This document shows, one piece after another, positions 53,764-63,827 of a stretch of DNA of 64,000 nt (position 1 is its first letter; each line of letters opens with the position of its first letter). The stretch comes from an uncultured Bacteroidia bacterium. Its GTDB lineage: Bacteria; Bacteroidota; Bacteroidia; Bacteroidales; UBA932. Both the position numbers and the translations under genes were made by a program. The stretch spans positions 42,874-106,873 of the forward strand of contig CACZZZ010000014.1 of the NCBI GenBank assembly GCA_902785825.1, read 5' to 3'. Under the pieces are notes generated by a model. The model searched no databases, was not told where the DNA came from, and saw only the letters and a list, made by a program, of their open reading frames with translations.

Positions 53764-56601
53764 ATGGGAGAAATCAGATTAAATAAACTTATCAGAACCT
53801 ACAACATCGGACTTCAGAATCTCGTTGATTTCCTGAGCAGCCAAGGTGTGGAGGTCGAGGCGAATCCTAACGCCAAGATCTCGGATGAGCATCTTCCCGC
53901 GATCGAGAAGCAGTTCGGAAAAGATCTTGAGCTGAAGAAGGCTTCGGAAAAGGTTGACATCAAATTGACGGAGATTCTTGAGCGTACCTCAAGGAAGCAG
54001 CAGGAAGCTGCCAAGGAAGATGACTTTGATGAGCCCGTGAGGGAGACGGTCATCAAAAGCAATGTGTTCACGCCCAAGGAGAAAGCCGAGCCGAAACCGG
54101 CACCCGCGCCGAAACCCGAGCCTGTTCCCCAGCCGGAACCGGAACCTGAGCCCATACCTGAGCCGGAACCTGTTCCCCAGCAAGAACCCGAGCCGGAACC
54201 TGTCCCGGAAGTGAATATTCCTGAGCCGGAACCGCAGCCGGAGCCCGTAGTCGAGGAGAGTATCCCCGAACCGGAGCCGGAACCACAGCCTGTCCCCGAG
54301 CCGACACCTGAGCCGATCCCCGCCCCAACCCCTGCGGAGACCGTGAAGGAAGAGGAACCCGAACAGGCCGAACCGGAAAAAGTGGAGCCTAAGAAAGAAC
54401 CCCGCAAGGAGGAAGAGAAAAAGGAAGAGACGCCCGGATTCAAGGTTTTGGGAAAGATCGACATGTCCCAATTCGAGAAGAAGAGCGGCAAGAAGAGAGA
54501 GAGAATCGCAAAAGGCAGCCAGAAAGTCGATGTCGCCAAGGAAGGCAAACAAGCCGACAACAGCTCCCGTAAGGACAAGAAAGACCAGGGCAAAGCCTCC
54601 CAGGATCAAGGGAAGGGTGGCCGCAAGCGCGGTCGCGGAGCCGACCGCTTCAAACCGGCCATGACCGAGGAAGAGCAGGAGGCGATGCAGAAAGAGATCC
54701 AGAAGCAGGTCAAGGAGACTTATGCCAGGATGAACGACAACAAGAAGAACAACTTCGGAGCCAAGTACCGCAAGGAGAAGAGGGAGCAGGCCGCGGCCAG
54801 GACCCAGGAAGAGATGGCGCAGGTAATGGCTGAGAAGACTGTCCTCAAGGTCACGGAGTTCGTGACGGTCAATGACCTGGCCACCTTGATGAACAACACT
54901 CCGGTCAACGAGGTGATCAAAGCCTGCATGGAACTTGGTCTGATGGTTTCCATCAACCAGAGACTTGACGCTGAGGCGTTGGTGCTCGTCGCCGAGCAGT
55001 TCGGATACAAAGTGGAATTCGTCACCGCCGAGCTTACCGAGGAGATCGAGGGCAATGAGAGCCAGGAAGAGCGCGAGGAGGATCTCGTTTCAAGGCCTCC
55101 GGTGATCACTGTCATGGGACACGTTGACCATGGAAAGACCTCGTTGCTTGACTATATCCGCAAATCCAACGTTATCGCTGGAGAGGCCGGAGGTATCACC
55201 CAGCACATCGGTGCCTACAATGTCAAGCTTCCCGACGGGAGGAGGATCACCTTCCTCGACACTCCTGGTCATGAGGCTTTCACCGCCATGCGAGCCAGGG
55301 GCGCACAGCTCACCGACCTCGCGATCATTATCATCGCCGCCGATGACGCTGTCATGCCGCAGACCGTGGAGGCTATAAACCACGCTCAGGCTGCTGGTGT
55401 ACCTATGGTATTCGCCATCAATAAGATAGACAAACCGGGAGCCATGCCTGAGAAGATTTATCAGCAACTCGCGCAAATGAATATCCTCACTGAGGCCTGG
55501 GGTGGAAAGTACCAGAGCCAGGAGATCTCCGCCAAGAAGGGTCTTAATGTGGACAAGCTTCTTGAGAAGGTCTTGCTTGAGACTGACTTGCTCGAGCTCA
55601 AGGCCAATCCGAAGAAGAACGGAGTAGGCGCTGTGATCGAATCCTCTCTCGACAAGGGCCGCGGTTATCTCGCGACTGTTCTCGTCCAGAACGGCACATT
55701 GAGGACAGGTGACATGGTCTTGAGCGGTTGCTATTACGGGCGTATCAAGGCGATGTTCAACGAGCGTGGTCAGAAAGTCAAGGAGGCCGGCCCTTCAACG
55801 CCTGTCAGCATCCTCGGTCTGAACGGAGCCCCTAGCGCGGGAGACAAGTTCAATGTCATGACGGATGAGAAGGAGGCGAAGGCCATCGCCAACAAGCGCG
55901 AGCAGTTGATCCGCATCCAGGGCATCAAGACCCAGAAGCACATGACCCTCGAGGAGATCGGAAGGCGTATCGCCATCGGCAACTTCAAGGAGCTCAATGT
56001 GATAGTGAAGGGTGATGTGGACGGATCCGTGGAGGCTCTCTCAGACTCCCTCATCAAGCTCTCTACCGAGCAAGTCAGGGTCAATGTGATCCACAAGGCT
56101 GTCGGTGCTATCTCCGAGTCTGACGTGATCCTGGCCGAGGCTTCCGACGCCGTCATCATCGGTTTCCAGGTTCGTCCTTCCACGGACGCCAGGAAGGTCG
56201 CTGATGAGCAGGGTATCGAGATAAGGCTATATTCAGTCATCTACGACGCCATCAACGATGTCAAAGACGGTATCGAGGGTCTGCTCGAGCCCATCAAGAA
56301 GGAGGAGGTCACAGGCACAGCCGAGGTCAAGCAGACCTTCAAAATCTCCAAGGTCGGCACTATCGCCGGTTGCCTTGTCAGGGACGGAAAGATCGCGAAG
56401 ACTTCCCAGTGCCGTCTTATCCGCGACGGTATCGTGGTTTACACTGGCGACATCGCCTCGTTGAAGAGGAACAAGGATGACGCCAAGGAGGTAAGCGCCG
56501 GAATGGAGTGCGGTATCGGTATCGAGAAGTTCAACGACATCAAAGTCGGTGACATGATCGAGGCCTTCGTCATCACCGAGATCAAGCAGACTCTCGATTA
56601 A
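53764..56601 (+). CDS. infB: translation initiation factor IF-2
   Basis: GTPase that brings fMet-tRNA to the 30S subunit. 945 residues from ATG 53764 ([16 protein letters not shown]). A long disordered N-terminal part has a Pro-Glu array (about 103-192, [19 protein letters not shown]) and a Lys/Glu/Gly-rich stretch. The IF2_N domain is near [17 protein letters not shown]. The GTPase has [27 protein letters not shown] and NKIDK; domains C1 and C2 follow ([14 protein letters not shown]). The family length is normal; the PE array is probably variable between species. The operon ends at the dispersed repeat, 8 bases on. Confidence 0.97.
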   Translation: MGEIRLNKLIRTYNIGLQNLVDFLSSQGVEVEANPNAKISDEHLPAIEKQFGKDLELKKASEKVDIKLTEILERTSRKQQEAAKEDDFDEPVRETVIKSNVFTPKEKAEPKPAPAPKPEPVPQPEPEPEPIPEPEPVPQQEPEPEPVPEVNIPEPEPQPEPVVEESIPEPEPEPQPVPEPTPEPIPAPTPAETVKEEEPEQAEPEKVEPKKEPRKEEEKKEETPGFKVLGKIDMSQFEKKSGKKRERIAKGSQKVDVAKEGKQADNSSRKDKKDQGKASQDQGKGGRKRGRGADRFKPAMTEEEQEAMQKEIQKQVKETYARMNDNKKNNFGAKYRKEKREQAAARTQEEMAQVMAEKTVLKVTEFVTVNDLATLMNNTPVNEVIKACMELGLMVSINQRLDAEALVLVAEQFGYKVEFVTAELTEEIEGNESQEEREEDLVSRPPVITVMGHVDHGKTSLLDYIRKSNVIAGEAGGITQHIGAYNVKLPDGRRITFLDTPGHEAFTAMRARGAQLTDLAIIIIAADDAVMPQTVEAINHAQAAGVPMVFAINKIDKPGAMPEKIYQQLAQMNILTEAWGGKYQSQEISAKKGLNVDKLLEKVLLETDLLELKANPKKNGVGAVIESSLDKGRGYLATVLVQNGTLRTGDMVLSGCYYGRIKAMFNERGQKVKEAGPSTPVSILGLNGAPSAGDKFNVMTDEKEAKAIANKREQLIRIQGIKTQKHMTLEEIGRRIAIGNFKELNVIVKGDVDGSVEALSDSLIKLSTEQVRVNVIHKAVGAISESDVILAEASDAVIIGFQVRPSTDARKVADEQGIEIRLYSVIYDAINDVKDGIEGLLEPIKKEEVTGTAEVKQTFKISKVGTIAGCLVRDGKIAKTSQCRLIRDGIVVYTGDIASLKRNKDDAKEVSAGMECGIGIEKFNDIKVGDMIEAFVITEIKQTLD

Positions 56602-56608
56602 CTCATTA

Positions 56609-56728
56609 GGGGGGTGGTACTTCTGCCCCCGAACCGCCGCTTTGCGGCCCCACCGCTCGCTTCGCTCCGGTCCCCCCTCTTACAGTGCCGAGGGTGGCAT
56701 GGGTTCTGGGGCAGAAGCAACATCCCCC
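56609..56728 (-). repeat. structured dispersed repeat, copy 2
   Basis: Inverted copy of the element at 1005-1138, covering the infB-folP junction. Outer arms 56609-56635 (GGGGGGTGGTACTTCTGCCC, CCGAACC) and 56702-56728 (GGTTCTGGGGCAGAAGCAAC, ATCCCCC) are largely complementary. The core of about 80 bases matches copy 1 nearly base for base, yet the outer arms differ in sequence from copy 1. folP reads into it and ends there at 56680. Confidence 0.87.
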
Positions 56729-57546
56729 GCAAAATGGGCGAAGACGGAGACTGTCTGGCGGGCGGGGGCGATGTCGTGGACACGGAGGATCGAGGCTCCG
56801 TTCTGAAGAGCCAGAAGATTCGCGGCACAGGTGGCCGGCAAAGCCTCCGTGGGTGTGATTCCCAATGGCTTATACAGAAAACTTTTGCGGGATAGGCCGG
56901 CCAGTATTGGTCGGCCAAATTCTTTAAATTCAGATAGTTCCCTAAGGAGAGTCCAATTTTGGCCTACGGTTTTGGCAAACCCGAACCCTGGATCGAGGAT
57001 CCAGTTATTGACACCGAACCGGTCCGCCGACATGGCAATATCCAGGAAAAAGGATTTTACGTCCCGGACTATATCCTCGTAGTCCGTAAGGTTTTGCATA
57101 TCCTTCGGAGTGCCTCGGGTGTGCATGGCGACATATTCAAGTCCAAGTTCCCCGACAGTCTTCCACATAGCCTCAGACCCTCCGCTGACGTCATTGACAA
57201 TAAAAGGTCCGACGATATCGTAAGACCTGGAAACAATTCCAGGACGGAACGTGTCGATAGAAATCCCAACCCCGGGACGCTCGGCGGCCAGAAGCCTCAA
57301 GGCAGGTTCCAGTCTAGCCCACTCAATGTCCTCACCGACCGAATCCGAACCCGGCCTGGTCGAGCACGCTCCCAGATCTAGGATATCGGCTCCCTCAGAG
57401 ATCATTACGGATACTACATCCAGAAAATGATCCGGATCGAAGACCCCACCCTCGCTCAGGACGCGGCTGCCCGCATAGAAGGAATCGTCTGTCAGATTGA
57501 CGATTCCCATAATGCTGATCTTTCTGCCTAGCTTATCCACCATCAT
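56680..57546 (-). CDS. folP: dihydropteroate synthase
   Basis: Condenses dihydropterin pyrophosphate with p-aminobenzoate in folate synthesis. 288 residues. GIVNLTDDSF at 14-23, GACSTRPGS, the ISIDTF strand, FIVNDVSGG, and GASILRVHDI near the end are the TIM-barrel signatures. After the usual end (RVHDIAPARQTVSVFAHFAG) it continues DVASAPEPMPPSAL; this tail and the stop are encoded by the dispersed repeat copy 2. Two adjacent ATG codons (57546, 57543) can start it. It is divergent from tmk. Confidence 0.94.
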   Translation of the reverse strand: MMVDKLGRKISIMGIVNLTDDSFYAGSRVLSEGGVFDPDHFLDVVSVMISEGADILDLGACSTRPGSDSVGEDIEWARLEPALRLLAAERPGVGISIDTFRPGIVSRSYDIVGPFIVNDVSGGSEAMWKTVGELGLEYVAMHTRGTPKDMQNLTDYEDIVRDVKSFFLDIAMSADRFGVNNWILDPGFGFAKTVGQNWTLLRELSEFKEFGRPILAGLSRKSFLYKPLGITPTEALPATCAANLLALQNGASILRVHDIAPARQTVSVFAHFAGDVASAPEPMPPSAL

Positions 57547-57570
57547 GCGCGAAAATAGCTAAAAAATGAA

Positions 57571-57578
57571 TATATTTG
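57571..57578 (+). promoter_or_regulatory. -7 box of the tmk operon
   Basis: TATATTTG at 57571-57578, 22 bases before the tmk ATG. Confidence 0.6.
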
Positions 57579-57599
57579 TAGATATTATAAATCACAGCG

Positions 57600-58289
57600 A
57601 TGCTTATTGTTCTGGAAGGATTGGACGGTGCGGGAAAGTCAACCCAGGTCAGGAAACTGAAGGCCCATCTTGAGCAGGTAGGCCCCAAGCCGATGGAATA
57701 TATTCATTTCCCAAGATATGATTCTCCAGTGTACGGAGAGCTTATCAGTCGTTTTCTCAGAGGAGATTTCGGCTCGAACGAGAGCGTGCATCCGCAACTC
57801 GTCGCCCTTCTATTCGCGGAGGACCGTCACCGGGCGGCCCCAGAGATCAAGTCAGTCCTGGCAAAAGGAGGAACTGTCCTTCTGGACAGGTATGTTTACT
57901 CCAATATCGCCTACCAATGCGCCAAACTGGCGGACCCGGACGAGAGCGAGTCGCTCCGCGAGTGGATCATCAACACCGAGTTCGGGGATTTCGACCTGCC
58001 GAGACCAGACCTCAACATATTCCTGGATGTCCCGATAGGTTTCGTTGAGAAGAGTCTTGAAAAAGGAAGAAACGGCTCCGACAGGAACTATCTTCACGGT
58101 TCCCAGGACATCCATGAGGCCAGTATCGAATTCCAGAAGAGAGTCCGGGACATCTACAAGCGACAGGCTTCCCTGGATCCTGACTTCATTCCGGTGGACT
58201 GCTCCGGAGAGGATGGCGGGATGCTGCCTCCAGACGAGATATTCGCCAAGATCAAAGTATTGACAGACACTTATTTGACTGGACGATGA
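57600..58289 (+). CDS. tmk: thymidylate kinase
   Basis: Phosphorylates dTMP to dTDP. 229 residues. P-loop GLDGAGKST at 7-15, YIHFPRYDSPVYGE, FAEDRHRAAPEI, and the DRYVYSNIAYQ (DRY) motif. The lid region EKSLEKGRNGSDRNYLH follows, and the C-terminus is GRTGR-like (DTYLTGR). Close to the normal 210. The stop overlaps the next start by ATGA. Confidence 0.95.
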   Translation: MLIVLEGLDGAGKSTQVRKLKAHLEQVGPKPMEYIHFPRYDSPVYGELISRFLRGDFGSNESVHPQLVALLFAEDRHRAAPEIKSVLAKGGTVLLDRYVYSNIAYQCAKLADPDESESLREWIINTEFGDFDLPRPDLNIFLDVPIGFVEKSLEKGRNGSDRNYLHGSQDIHEASIEFQKRVRDIYKRQASLDPDFIPVDCSGEDGGMLPPDEIFAKIKVLTDTYLTGR

Positions 58290-59500
58290 ACAGTAATTTC
58301 ATACATTATAGGCTGCGCAGGCTCTGCGCTTTCATCATTGGCCTGGTTTTCCTGCTGGCCGGTATTTTCAAGCTTCTGGATCCGGTGGGTGCCGGCCTTG
58401 TGGTTGAAGAGTACTACAGGTTTCTCGGACTGACATTCATGCTGCCCACAGCCAAGGCGGTAGGCGTGTTGCTTGCCTTGCTCGAGGCTTTCCTGGGAAC
58501 GGCTATGATCAGCGGGGTTTGGAGGGAATTCGTCGCTGTCGCAACCTCGGCACTTATCGTCTTCTTCACGATAATCACGTTGTGCCTGGCGATTTTCAAC
58601 CCCTCGATGGACTGCGGATGTTTCGGAGAGGTGATCCATCTGACCAACATGCAGACATTCCTGAAAAATGTCGTCCTGCTGGTACTCGCCATAATCGCGT
58701 TCGTCCCTTTCAAGGATCTTGGCGAGCCGAAGAAAAGGAAATACGTAGCCTTCTTTATAGCGGCCGCCTCGATAGCCGGATTCACGATCTACTCACTGAA
58801 TTCCCTGCCGCTTGTTGACTACACCTCTTTCAGGCCAGGCAGCGAGCTCGTCTCATCCTCCGGAGAGGATAACGATTTCGTGTCCACTTTCATCTATGAG
58901 AAAAACGGCCAGGAAGGCGCTTTCACCCTTGACCATCTTCCAGACTCAACCTGGACATTCGTCAGGACTGAGACCATCCGGATGAACGGTCCTAAAACCG
59001 GCGGAGAGCCCCCTGTGCTCACTTTCACCGATTCCACAGGTACTTACCGGGACGAGCTCGCGGCGACCGGCAACGCTCTTGCCATTTCCGTCCACAACCC
59101 TTCCAAGATGAAGGGAGACGATTGGACGAGGGTGGCCAACGCTGTTAACGGGGCTTCCAAGGCGGGCTTCACTCCCCTTCTTCTTGTGGCTGGCACCAAA
59201 GCCAAATTCGAAAACCTGGACGTGCTGGTTCCCGAAGTCAGGGCAAGTCTTCTCCCCTGCCTCTATTTCACTGACAGGAAGACCTTGCTCGCGATGAACA
59301 GGTCCAACGGTGGCGGAACATGGTTCAATGACGGAGAGCTTATCCGGAAATACCACTCCGGAAGCCTCCCGACAGAGGAGGAATTCCTCGAGATGACCGG
59401 AGACGACCCCACGGAGATCATGCTCCACACCAGTACCAAAGGCCGGCTCCGCTTCCAGGGCTTCCTATTGTACACCTTAGCCCTTCTCCTGTTGATTTAA
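58286..59500 (+). CDS. BT_3928-like DoxX/MauE family membrane protein
   Basis: 404 residues with about five transmembrane helices in the first 160 (for example 13-30, 58-78, 82-105, 125-142, 152-168) and one at the C-terminus (390-404). The AFNPSMDCGCFGE-like segment has Cys110 and Cys112 in a CxC pair, as in the MauE/DoxX redox group. The long periplasmic part (about 175-388) includes SLLPCLYFTDRKTLLAM. The combination matches the Bacteroidota family BT_3928. A role in electron or disulfide transfer is inference. Translationally coupled to tmk. Confidence 0.78.
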   Translation: MNSNFIHYRLRRLCAFIIGLVFLLAGIFKLLDPVGAGLVVEEYYRFLGLTFMLPTAKAVGVLLALLEAFLGTAMISGVWREFVAVATSALIVFFTIITLCLAIFNPSMDCGCFGEVIHLTNMQTFLKNVVLLVLAIIAFVPFKDLGEPKKRKYVAFFIAAASIAGFTIYSLNSLPLVDYTSFRPGSELVSSSGEDNDFVSTFIYEKNGQEGAFTLDHLPDSTWTFVRTETIRMNGPKTGGEPPVLTFTDSTGTYRDELAATGNALAISVHNPSKMKGDDWTRVANAVNGASKAGFTPLLLVAGTKAKFENLDVLVPEVRASLLPCLYFTDRKTLLAMNRSNGGGTWFNDGELIRKYHSGSLPTEEEFLEMTGDDPTEIMLHTSTKGRLRFQGFLLYTLALLLLI

Positions 59501-59510
59501 CAAATCAGAC

Positions 59511-60875
59511 ATGATAGACTTGAATTCACTCACCGCGGTATCCCCCATCGACGGCCGCTACTCTTCCAAAACCTCTTCCCTGAAGGATTATTTCAGCGAA
59601 TATGCCCTTATCCGTTACAGGGTAAGAGTCGAGATTGAGTATTTTATCGCCCTGTGCGGCATTCCCCTTCCTCAATTGGCAGGATTCGGGGAAGGAACCG
59701 GCAAGACCAAAGAAGTCCTTTTCAATGAGCTCAGGGGCTTATATACCGGCATGACCCCGGAAGATGCCGCGAAAGTCAAGGATATAGAGAAGATCACCAA
59801 CCACGATGTCAAGGCTGTTGAATATTACATCAAGGAGAGGTTCGACGCTCTCGGGCTTACCGCCTGGAAAGAGTTCATTCACTTCGGATTGACCTCCCAG
59901 GACATCAACAACACTTCCCAGCCATTGATGCTCAAGGAAGCCCTTGAAAATGAATATATTCCCGCCCTCAAGGATATTATCCAAACACTCCGCTCCGATG
60001 CCGAGGAATGGAAGGACATAGCCATGCTAGCCAAGACCCACGGCCAGCCAGCCACTCCCACCAGGCTCGGGAAGGAGATGATGGTGTTCGTCGCCCGTCT
60101 GGAAGAGCAGCTCCGGCAGTTCGAGGGGCTTTCCTTCCCCGCCAAGTTCGGTGGGGCCACGGGCAATATGAACGCCCACAAGGTCGCTTACCCTGGAACT
60201 GATTGGAAATCATTCGCTGACGCCTTCGTCGCATCACTTGGTCTCAGCCGCTCGTACCCCACGACCCAAATCGAGCATTACGACAATCTGGCCGCCATCT
60301 TCGACTGCCTGCGCAGGATAAACACCATCCTCATCGACCTCTGTAGGGACATCTGGACTTACATATCGATGGAGTATTTCCGCCAGAGAGTAGTAAAGGG
60401 CGAGGTCGGCTCCTCCGCCATGCCACACAAGGTCAATCCGATAGACTTCGAGAACGCCGAGGGCAATCTCGGAATGGCGGACGCGGTGCTGACCTTCCTT
60501 TCCATGAAGCTACCGATCTCAAGGCTCCAGAGGGATCTGACAGATTCGACTGTGCAGAGAAACATCGGCGTGCCCATCGCCCATGGGATGATCGCTTTCG
60601 CGTCATTGAAAAAGGGGCTCGGCAAGCTCATCCTCAACAAAGAGGCGATCGACGCTGACCTCCACCGCAATTGGGCTGTCGTGGCGGAAGCTCTGCAGAC
60701 CATTCTCAGGAGGGAGGGCTACCCTAACCCTTATGAGACCCTAAAGGCATTGACCCGTACCGGTGCCGCTATTGACGAGAAAACCATCTCGGATTTCATT
60801 GACACCCTGGATGTAAGCGAGTCAGTCAAGGCGGAGATGAGAGCAGTCTCCCCCTGGACCTACACGGGCATCTGA
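59511..60875 (+). CDS. purB: adenylosuccinate lyase
   Basis: Purine synthesis: cleaves SAICAR and adenylosuccinate. 454 residues, fumarase/aspartase fold. LTAVSPIDGRYSSKTSSLKDYFSEY opens as in the enterobacterial type; FIHFGLTSQDINNTSQPLML, AKTHGQPATPTRLGKEM and the signature SSAMPHKVNPIDFENAEGNLG (about 301-321) follow. It begins 10 bases after the DoxX-like gene. Normal length. Confidence 0.96.
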   Translation: MIDLNSLTAVSPIDGRYSSKTSSLKDYFSEYALIRYRVRVEIEYFIALCGIPLPQLAGFGEGTGKTKEVLFNELRGLYTGMTPEDAAKVKDIEKITNHDVKAVEYYIKERFDALGLTAWKEFIHFGLTSQDINNTSQPLMLKEALENEYIPALKDIIQTLRSDAEEWKDIAMLAKTHGQPATPTRLGKEMMVFVARLEEQLRQFEGLSFPAKFGGATGNMNAHKVAYPGTDWKSFADAFVASLGLSRSYPTTQIEHYDNLAAIFDCLRRINTILIDLCRDIWTYISMEYFRQRVVKGEVGSSAMPHKVNPIDFENAEGNLGMADAVLTFLSMKLPISRLQRDLTDSTVQRNIGVPIAHGMIAFASLKKGLGKLILNKEAIDADLHRNWAVVAEALQTILRREGYPNPYETLKALTRTGAAIDEKTISDFIDTLDVSESVKAEMRAVSPWTYTGI

Positions 60876-60881
60876 CGATAT

Positions 60882-61205
60882 TTATTCTACGATATAGACG
60901 TCGTCGCCTGGCTCGGCGAAACCGAAGTTCTCCCTGGCATAACGCTCCAGGGAGTCTTTGTTTGAGGTCAGTCCATGGATCTGGGAGTCCATCTGATCGA
61001 TTTCCTTATTGTACTTCTCGATCAGCTTGTCCTGGCGCTTGATCTCGGCACCGGCCTTGACCCAACGCACAATATTGTTCTGATTGACAAATCCCACCAA
61101 TATGAAGAAAAGCGCGGTGGCCACGATGGCATAACGGATGAAAGATCGCTTCTCGGCGTTCTTACCATCTTTGTCCCTGTCCCAAATGTCCCTGAACTTT
61201 CCCAT
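60882..61205 (-). CDS. DivIC/FtsB-like septum formation protein
   Basis: 107 residues. A cytoplasmic basic/acidic N-terminus (1-25), one transmembrane helix (about 26-41, YAIVATALFFILVGFV), then a coiled coil (about 52-85, EIKRQDKLIEKYNKEIDQMD) and YARENFGFAEPGDDVYIVE, the conserved end of the DivIC/FtsB family. It bridges the divisome. Convergent with purB, seven bases apart. Confidence 0.88.
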   Translation of the reverse strand: MGKFRDIWDRDKDGKNAEKRSFIRYAIVATALFFILVGFVNQNNIVRWVKAGAEIKRQDKLIEKYNKEIDQMDSQIHGLTSNKDSLERYARENFGFAEPGDDVYIVE

Positions 61206-61236
61206 CTGTTAAAGACGTTATTAACGCGAAAATAGT

Positions 61237-61244
61237 TATTTTTG
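61237..61244 (+). promoter_or_regulatory. -7 box of the nucleotidyltransferase gene
   Basis: TATTTTTG at 61237-61244, 18 bases before the ATG at 61263. Confidence 0.5.
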
Positions 61245-61262
61245 TAAAAATAATCTCAAAAT

Positions 61263-62201
61263 ATGAAACCAACTCTTCTTGTGCTCGCGGCCGGAATGGG
61301 AAGCCGCTATGGAGGACTGAAACAAATGGATGGCCTTGGCCCCAGCGGAGAGACCATTATTGATTATTCCATCTATGACGCGGTAGAGGCCGGATTCGGC
61401 AAAGTCGTCTATATTGTCAGGGAGTATTTCCTGGAGCAATTCAAAGAGACTGTCAAGAGCAAATATTCAGGCATCCTTTGCCCCGACGGAACTCCTCTCG
61501 AGTTCGACTTCGTGGTCCAGGAGCTGGACAAGATTCCTTCGAGGTTCACCTTGAATCCCGAGCGCCAGAAGCCATGGGGTACCGCCCACGCGGTGTTGAT
61601 GGCCAAAGACGTGATTCACGAGCCTTTCGCCGTGATCAATGGCGACGACTATTATGGCAAGGAGTCCTTCAAGATAATCGCCGAGTGGCTGAAAGCCCAC
61701 CAGGGCAGCGAAGGCGTTTGCGCCATCGTCGGCTTCGAGCTCGACAACACTCTCTCCGAGTTCGGGAAGGTGTCCCGCGGTATCTGCCACTATGATGAGA
61801 AAAAGAACCTGACGAGCGTCGTGGAGTTTGTCAACGTCGGCGCGGAAGAGGACGGGAAAGTCTATGGTGACAACACCGTCACGGGCGAGACCCATGTGGA
61901 AGTCGACGCGAAGGCCCTTTGCTCAATGAATATGTGGGGATTCACCCCGGACTACTTCGACCTCAGCGAAGCCGTGTTCGAGAAATTCCTGGAAGTCAAT
62001 CTGATGGAGCTCAAGAAGGAATATTACATCCCCTACGCTGTCGATTACATAATGAAAGACAACGGCTACAAGTGCGAGGTGCTCTCTACCCCGGCCCACT
62101 GGTTCGGAGTGACCTACAAGGAGGATCGTCCCGGAGTGGTCGCCAAGTTCCAGGAACTCGCCGACAAAGGCTTCTACCCTACACCCCTCTGGAAAAAATA
62201 A
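61263..62201 (+). CDS. sugar nucleotidyltransferase family protein
   Basis: 312 residues, Rossmann-like NTP-transferase fold. LLVLAAGMGSRYGGLKQMDGLGPSGETIIDYSIYDA is the nucleotide-binding start (GxGSR), VINGDDYYG the metal-binding strand, and the remaining sequence matches the Bacteroidota nucleotidyltransferases that resemble UTP-glucose-1-phosphate uridylyltransferases without a beta-helix. Sugar not known. It is followed after two bases by the CPBP gene. Confidence 0.85.
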   Translation: MKPTLLVLAAGMGSRYGGLKQMDGLGPSGETIIDYSIYDAVEAGFGKVVYIVREYFLEQFKETVKSKYSGILCPDGTPLEFDFVVQELDKIPSRFTLNPERQKPWGTAHAVLMAKDVIHEPFAVINGDDYYGKESFKIIAEWLKAHQGSEGVCAIVGFELDNTLSEFGKVSRGICHYDEKKNLTSVVEFVNVGAEEDGKVYGDNTVTGETHVEVDAKALCSMNMWGFTPDYFDLSEAVFEKFLEVNLMELKKEYYIPYAVDYIMKDNGYKCEVLSTPAHWFGVTYKEDRPGVVAKFQELADKGFYPTPLWKK

Positions 62202-62203
62202 TC

Positions 62204-63169
62204 ATGTCATTTTTCAAGCCCCGTAAAGTCGAGAAGAACTACGACCTTCTCTCCTCCTGCTCATGGTACACCCCTGACGTTGGAGGATTGTTCGCCGTGC
62301 TGGGCTGGTTCCTGATCGGAATGATTCTGGCGTCTATCGTGGTCATGCCGTTCATGTTATCAGGCTCAATACCGATGTACTATGTCATGCTCGTGATGTA
62401 CCCGTTGCAATTCATCGCGGTATTCATATTCGTGAGAATAAAAAGTTCCAGGAACATGGCGTTTGACACCGGCTACTCTCTTGACAGCAACCATTTCGGA
62501 CGCTGGGGAGGAGGTTTCCTTGCGCTTGCCGTAGGAGTCGCCACCATCGCGGCCGGAATGATGTTGGAGCTTGTGAACCAACACCTTCCAGACACTGAGG
62601 GAAGTATCATTGAACAGATGGCCAAGATGATGGAAGGCCCCCTCTGGGTCAATCTCATCACCATGGCCATCATGGCTCCCGTGTGCGAGGAATGGTTATG
62701 CAGGGGCGTCATCCTCAGAGGATTGCTGAACTATCAGCATAAAACTCCCGCCATAGAGGGAGAGAGGGCAAGAGGCATGAGTCCGGCCTTGGCGATAGTC
62801 ATCTCCGCCATATTCTTCGCCGCCATCCACGGCAACGTCTGGCAGGGAGTCACCGCCTTCGCAATCGGATGCCTTTTCGGATATGTGTATTACCGCACCG
62901 GCTCGCTGAAACTTACCATGCTCATGCACTGCGTCAATAACGCTTTCGCTGTGCTGGTAGGAAAATTCGGTTCTGAGACATTGAAAGACGCCAAGAGCAT
63001 CCTGGAGGTCGTCCCGGTCTGGCAATACGTGATCATATTCATCGTCAGCGCGGCGTTCCTATGGTTCCTGATCGACTACTTGAGGAAGATTCCTCTCCAG
63101 GATCCACAAGGTAACTGCGATGTGATTTACACTGCCGATGACCTGGTCTCCAATGGAGAGAGTCTATAA
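62204..63169 (+). CDS. CPBP family intramembrane metalloprotease
   Basis: 321 residues from ATG 62204 (MSFFKPRKVEKNYDLLSS). Several transmembrane helices. Motif 1, APVCEEWLCRGVILRG (Glu162, Glu163, Arg167), motif 2, FAAIHGNVWQGVTAF (His about 209), and motif 3, LMHCVNNAFAVL, are those of the CAAX protease/bacteriocin-processing enzyme family. Substrate unknown. Translation is probably coupled to the preceding gene, and its end overlaps the YgjP-like gene by 17 bases. Confidence 0.9.
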   Translation: MSFFKPRKVEKNYDLLSSCSWYTPDVGGLFAVLGWFLIGMILASIVVMPFMLSGSIPMYYVMLVMYPLQFIAVFIFVRIKSSRNMAFDTGYSLDSNHFGRWGGGFLALAVGVATIAAGMMLELVNQHLPDTEGSIIEQMAKMMEGPLWVNLITMAIMAPVCEEWLCRGVILRGLLNYQHKTPAIEGERARGMSPALAIVISAIFFAAIHGNVWQGVTAFAIGCLFGYVYYRTGSLKLTMLMHCVNNAFAVLVGKFGSETLKDAKSILEVVPVWQYVIIFIVSAAFLWFLIDYLRKIPLQDPQGNCDVIYTADDLVSNGESL

Positions 63170-63710
63170 CGATCCGGATGTCGGTGAAGTAATATTGCGG
63201 AAAGGCCGAGGCCGCAAAAGGATCACTTTGAGAGTCAGTCCGCACTCCGGAGTGACTGTCTCAATGCCTTGGTTCGTGCCTTATAAAACAGGTCTGGATC
63301 TCTTTCTCAAGAAGAAGGATTGGGCCCTGGAAACCATTGAGCATCAAAAGAATAAGCTCATTGATCAGCCAGCCCCGACCCCCAGTGAGATCGAGACCAT
63401 GAGAAAGGAGGCTAAACGGGTTCTCCCCGTAAGGCTAGCCGAACTCGCCAGGATATATTCATTTGAATACAACCAGGTCAGGATCAAGAATAATGTCTCC
63501 AACTGGGGCAGTTGCTCCCGGAAAGGAAACATAAATTTGAACCTCAATCTCATGAGGGTCCCTGAGGATCTTCGGGACTATGTCATGCTCCATGAGCTCT
63601 GCCACCTGCGCCATCCCAACCATGGCCCGGACTTTCACGCTCTTTTAGAGAGCCTCTGCCCAGGGCACCGCGCAAAAGAAAAAGAGTTGAGGAAATACAG
63701 GTTGTTTTGA
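63153..63710 (+). CDS. YgjP-like metallopeptidase (DUF45)
   Basis: 185 residues from ATG 63153; an in-frame ATG at 63138 is also possible. VILRKGRGRKRITLRVSPHSGVTVSMP is the N-terminal YgjP strand set, NNVSNWGSCSRKGNINLNLNLM the central motif, and MLHELCHLRHPNHGPDFHAL contains HELCH (His147-His151) of the zincin site. This family is a predicted zinc peptidase of unknown target. Overlaps the CPBP gene by 17 bases. Confidence 0.9.
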   Translation: MERVYNDPDVGEVILRKGRGRKRITLRVSPHSGVTVSMPWFVPYKTGLDLFLKKKDWALETIEHQKNKLIDQPAPTPSEIETMRKEAKRVLPVRLAELARIYSFEYNQVRIKNNVSNWGSCSRKGNINLNLNLMRVPEDLRDYVMLHELCHLRHPNHGPDFHALLESLCPGHRAKEKELRKYRLF

Positions 63711-63751
63711 CATATCGTCGTAATATTTATTGAATAATAGCCATGCCTTTC

Positions 63752-63781
63752 TTGCTTTGTCGGGAAAAATGAGTATCTTTG
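63752..63781 (+). promoter_or_regulatory. promoter of rpsO
   Basis: TTG at 63752-63754 and TATCTTTG at 63774-63781, 19 bases apart; the leader to the ATG is 46 bases and AT-rich. Confidence 0.85.
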
Positions 63782-63827
63782 CGGGCTAATTTATTTTTAA
63801 CAGTTTAAACAATTAATTTTTTGCGAA

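Noticed and set aside
54068..54350. Dense repeats of CCGGAACC-type sequence
   Set aside because: These are Pro-Glu codons of the disordered N-terminal part of IF-2, not a mobile or regulatory repeat.
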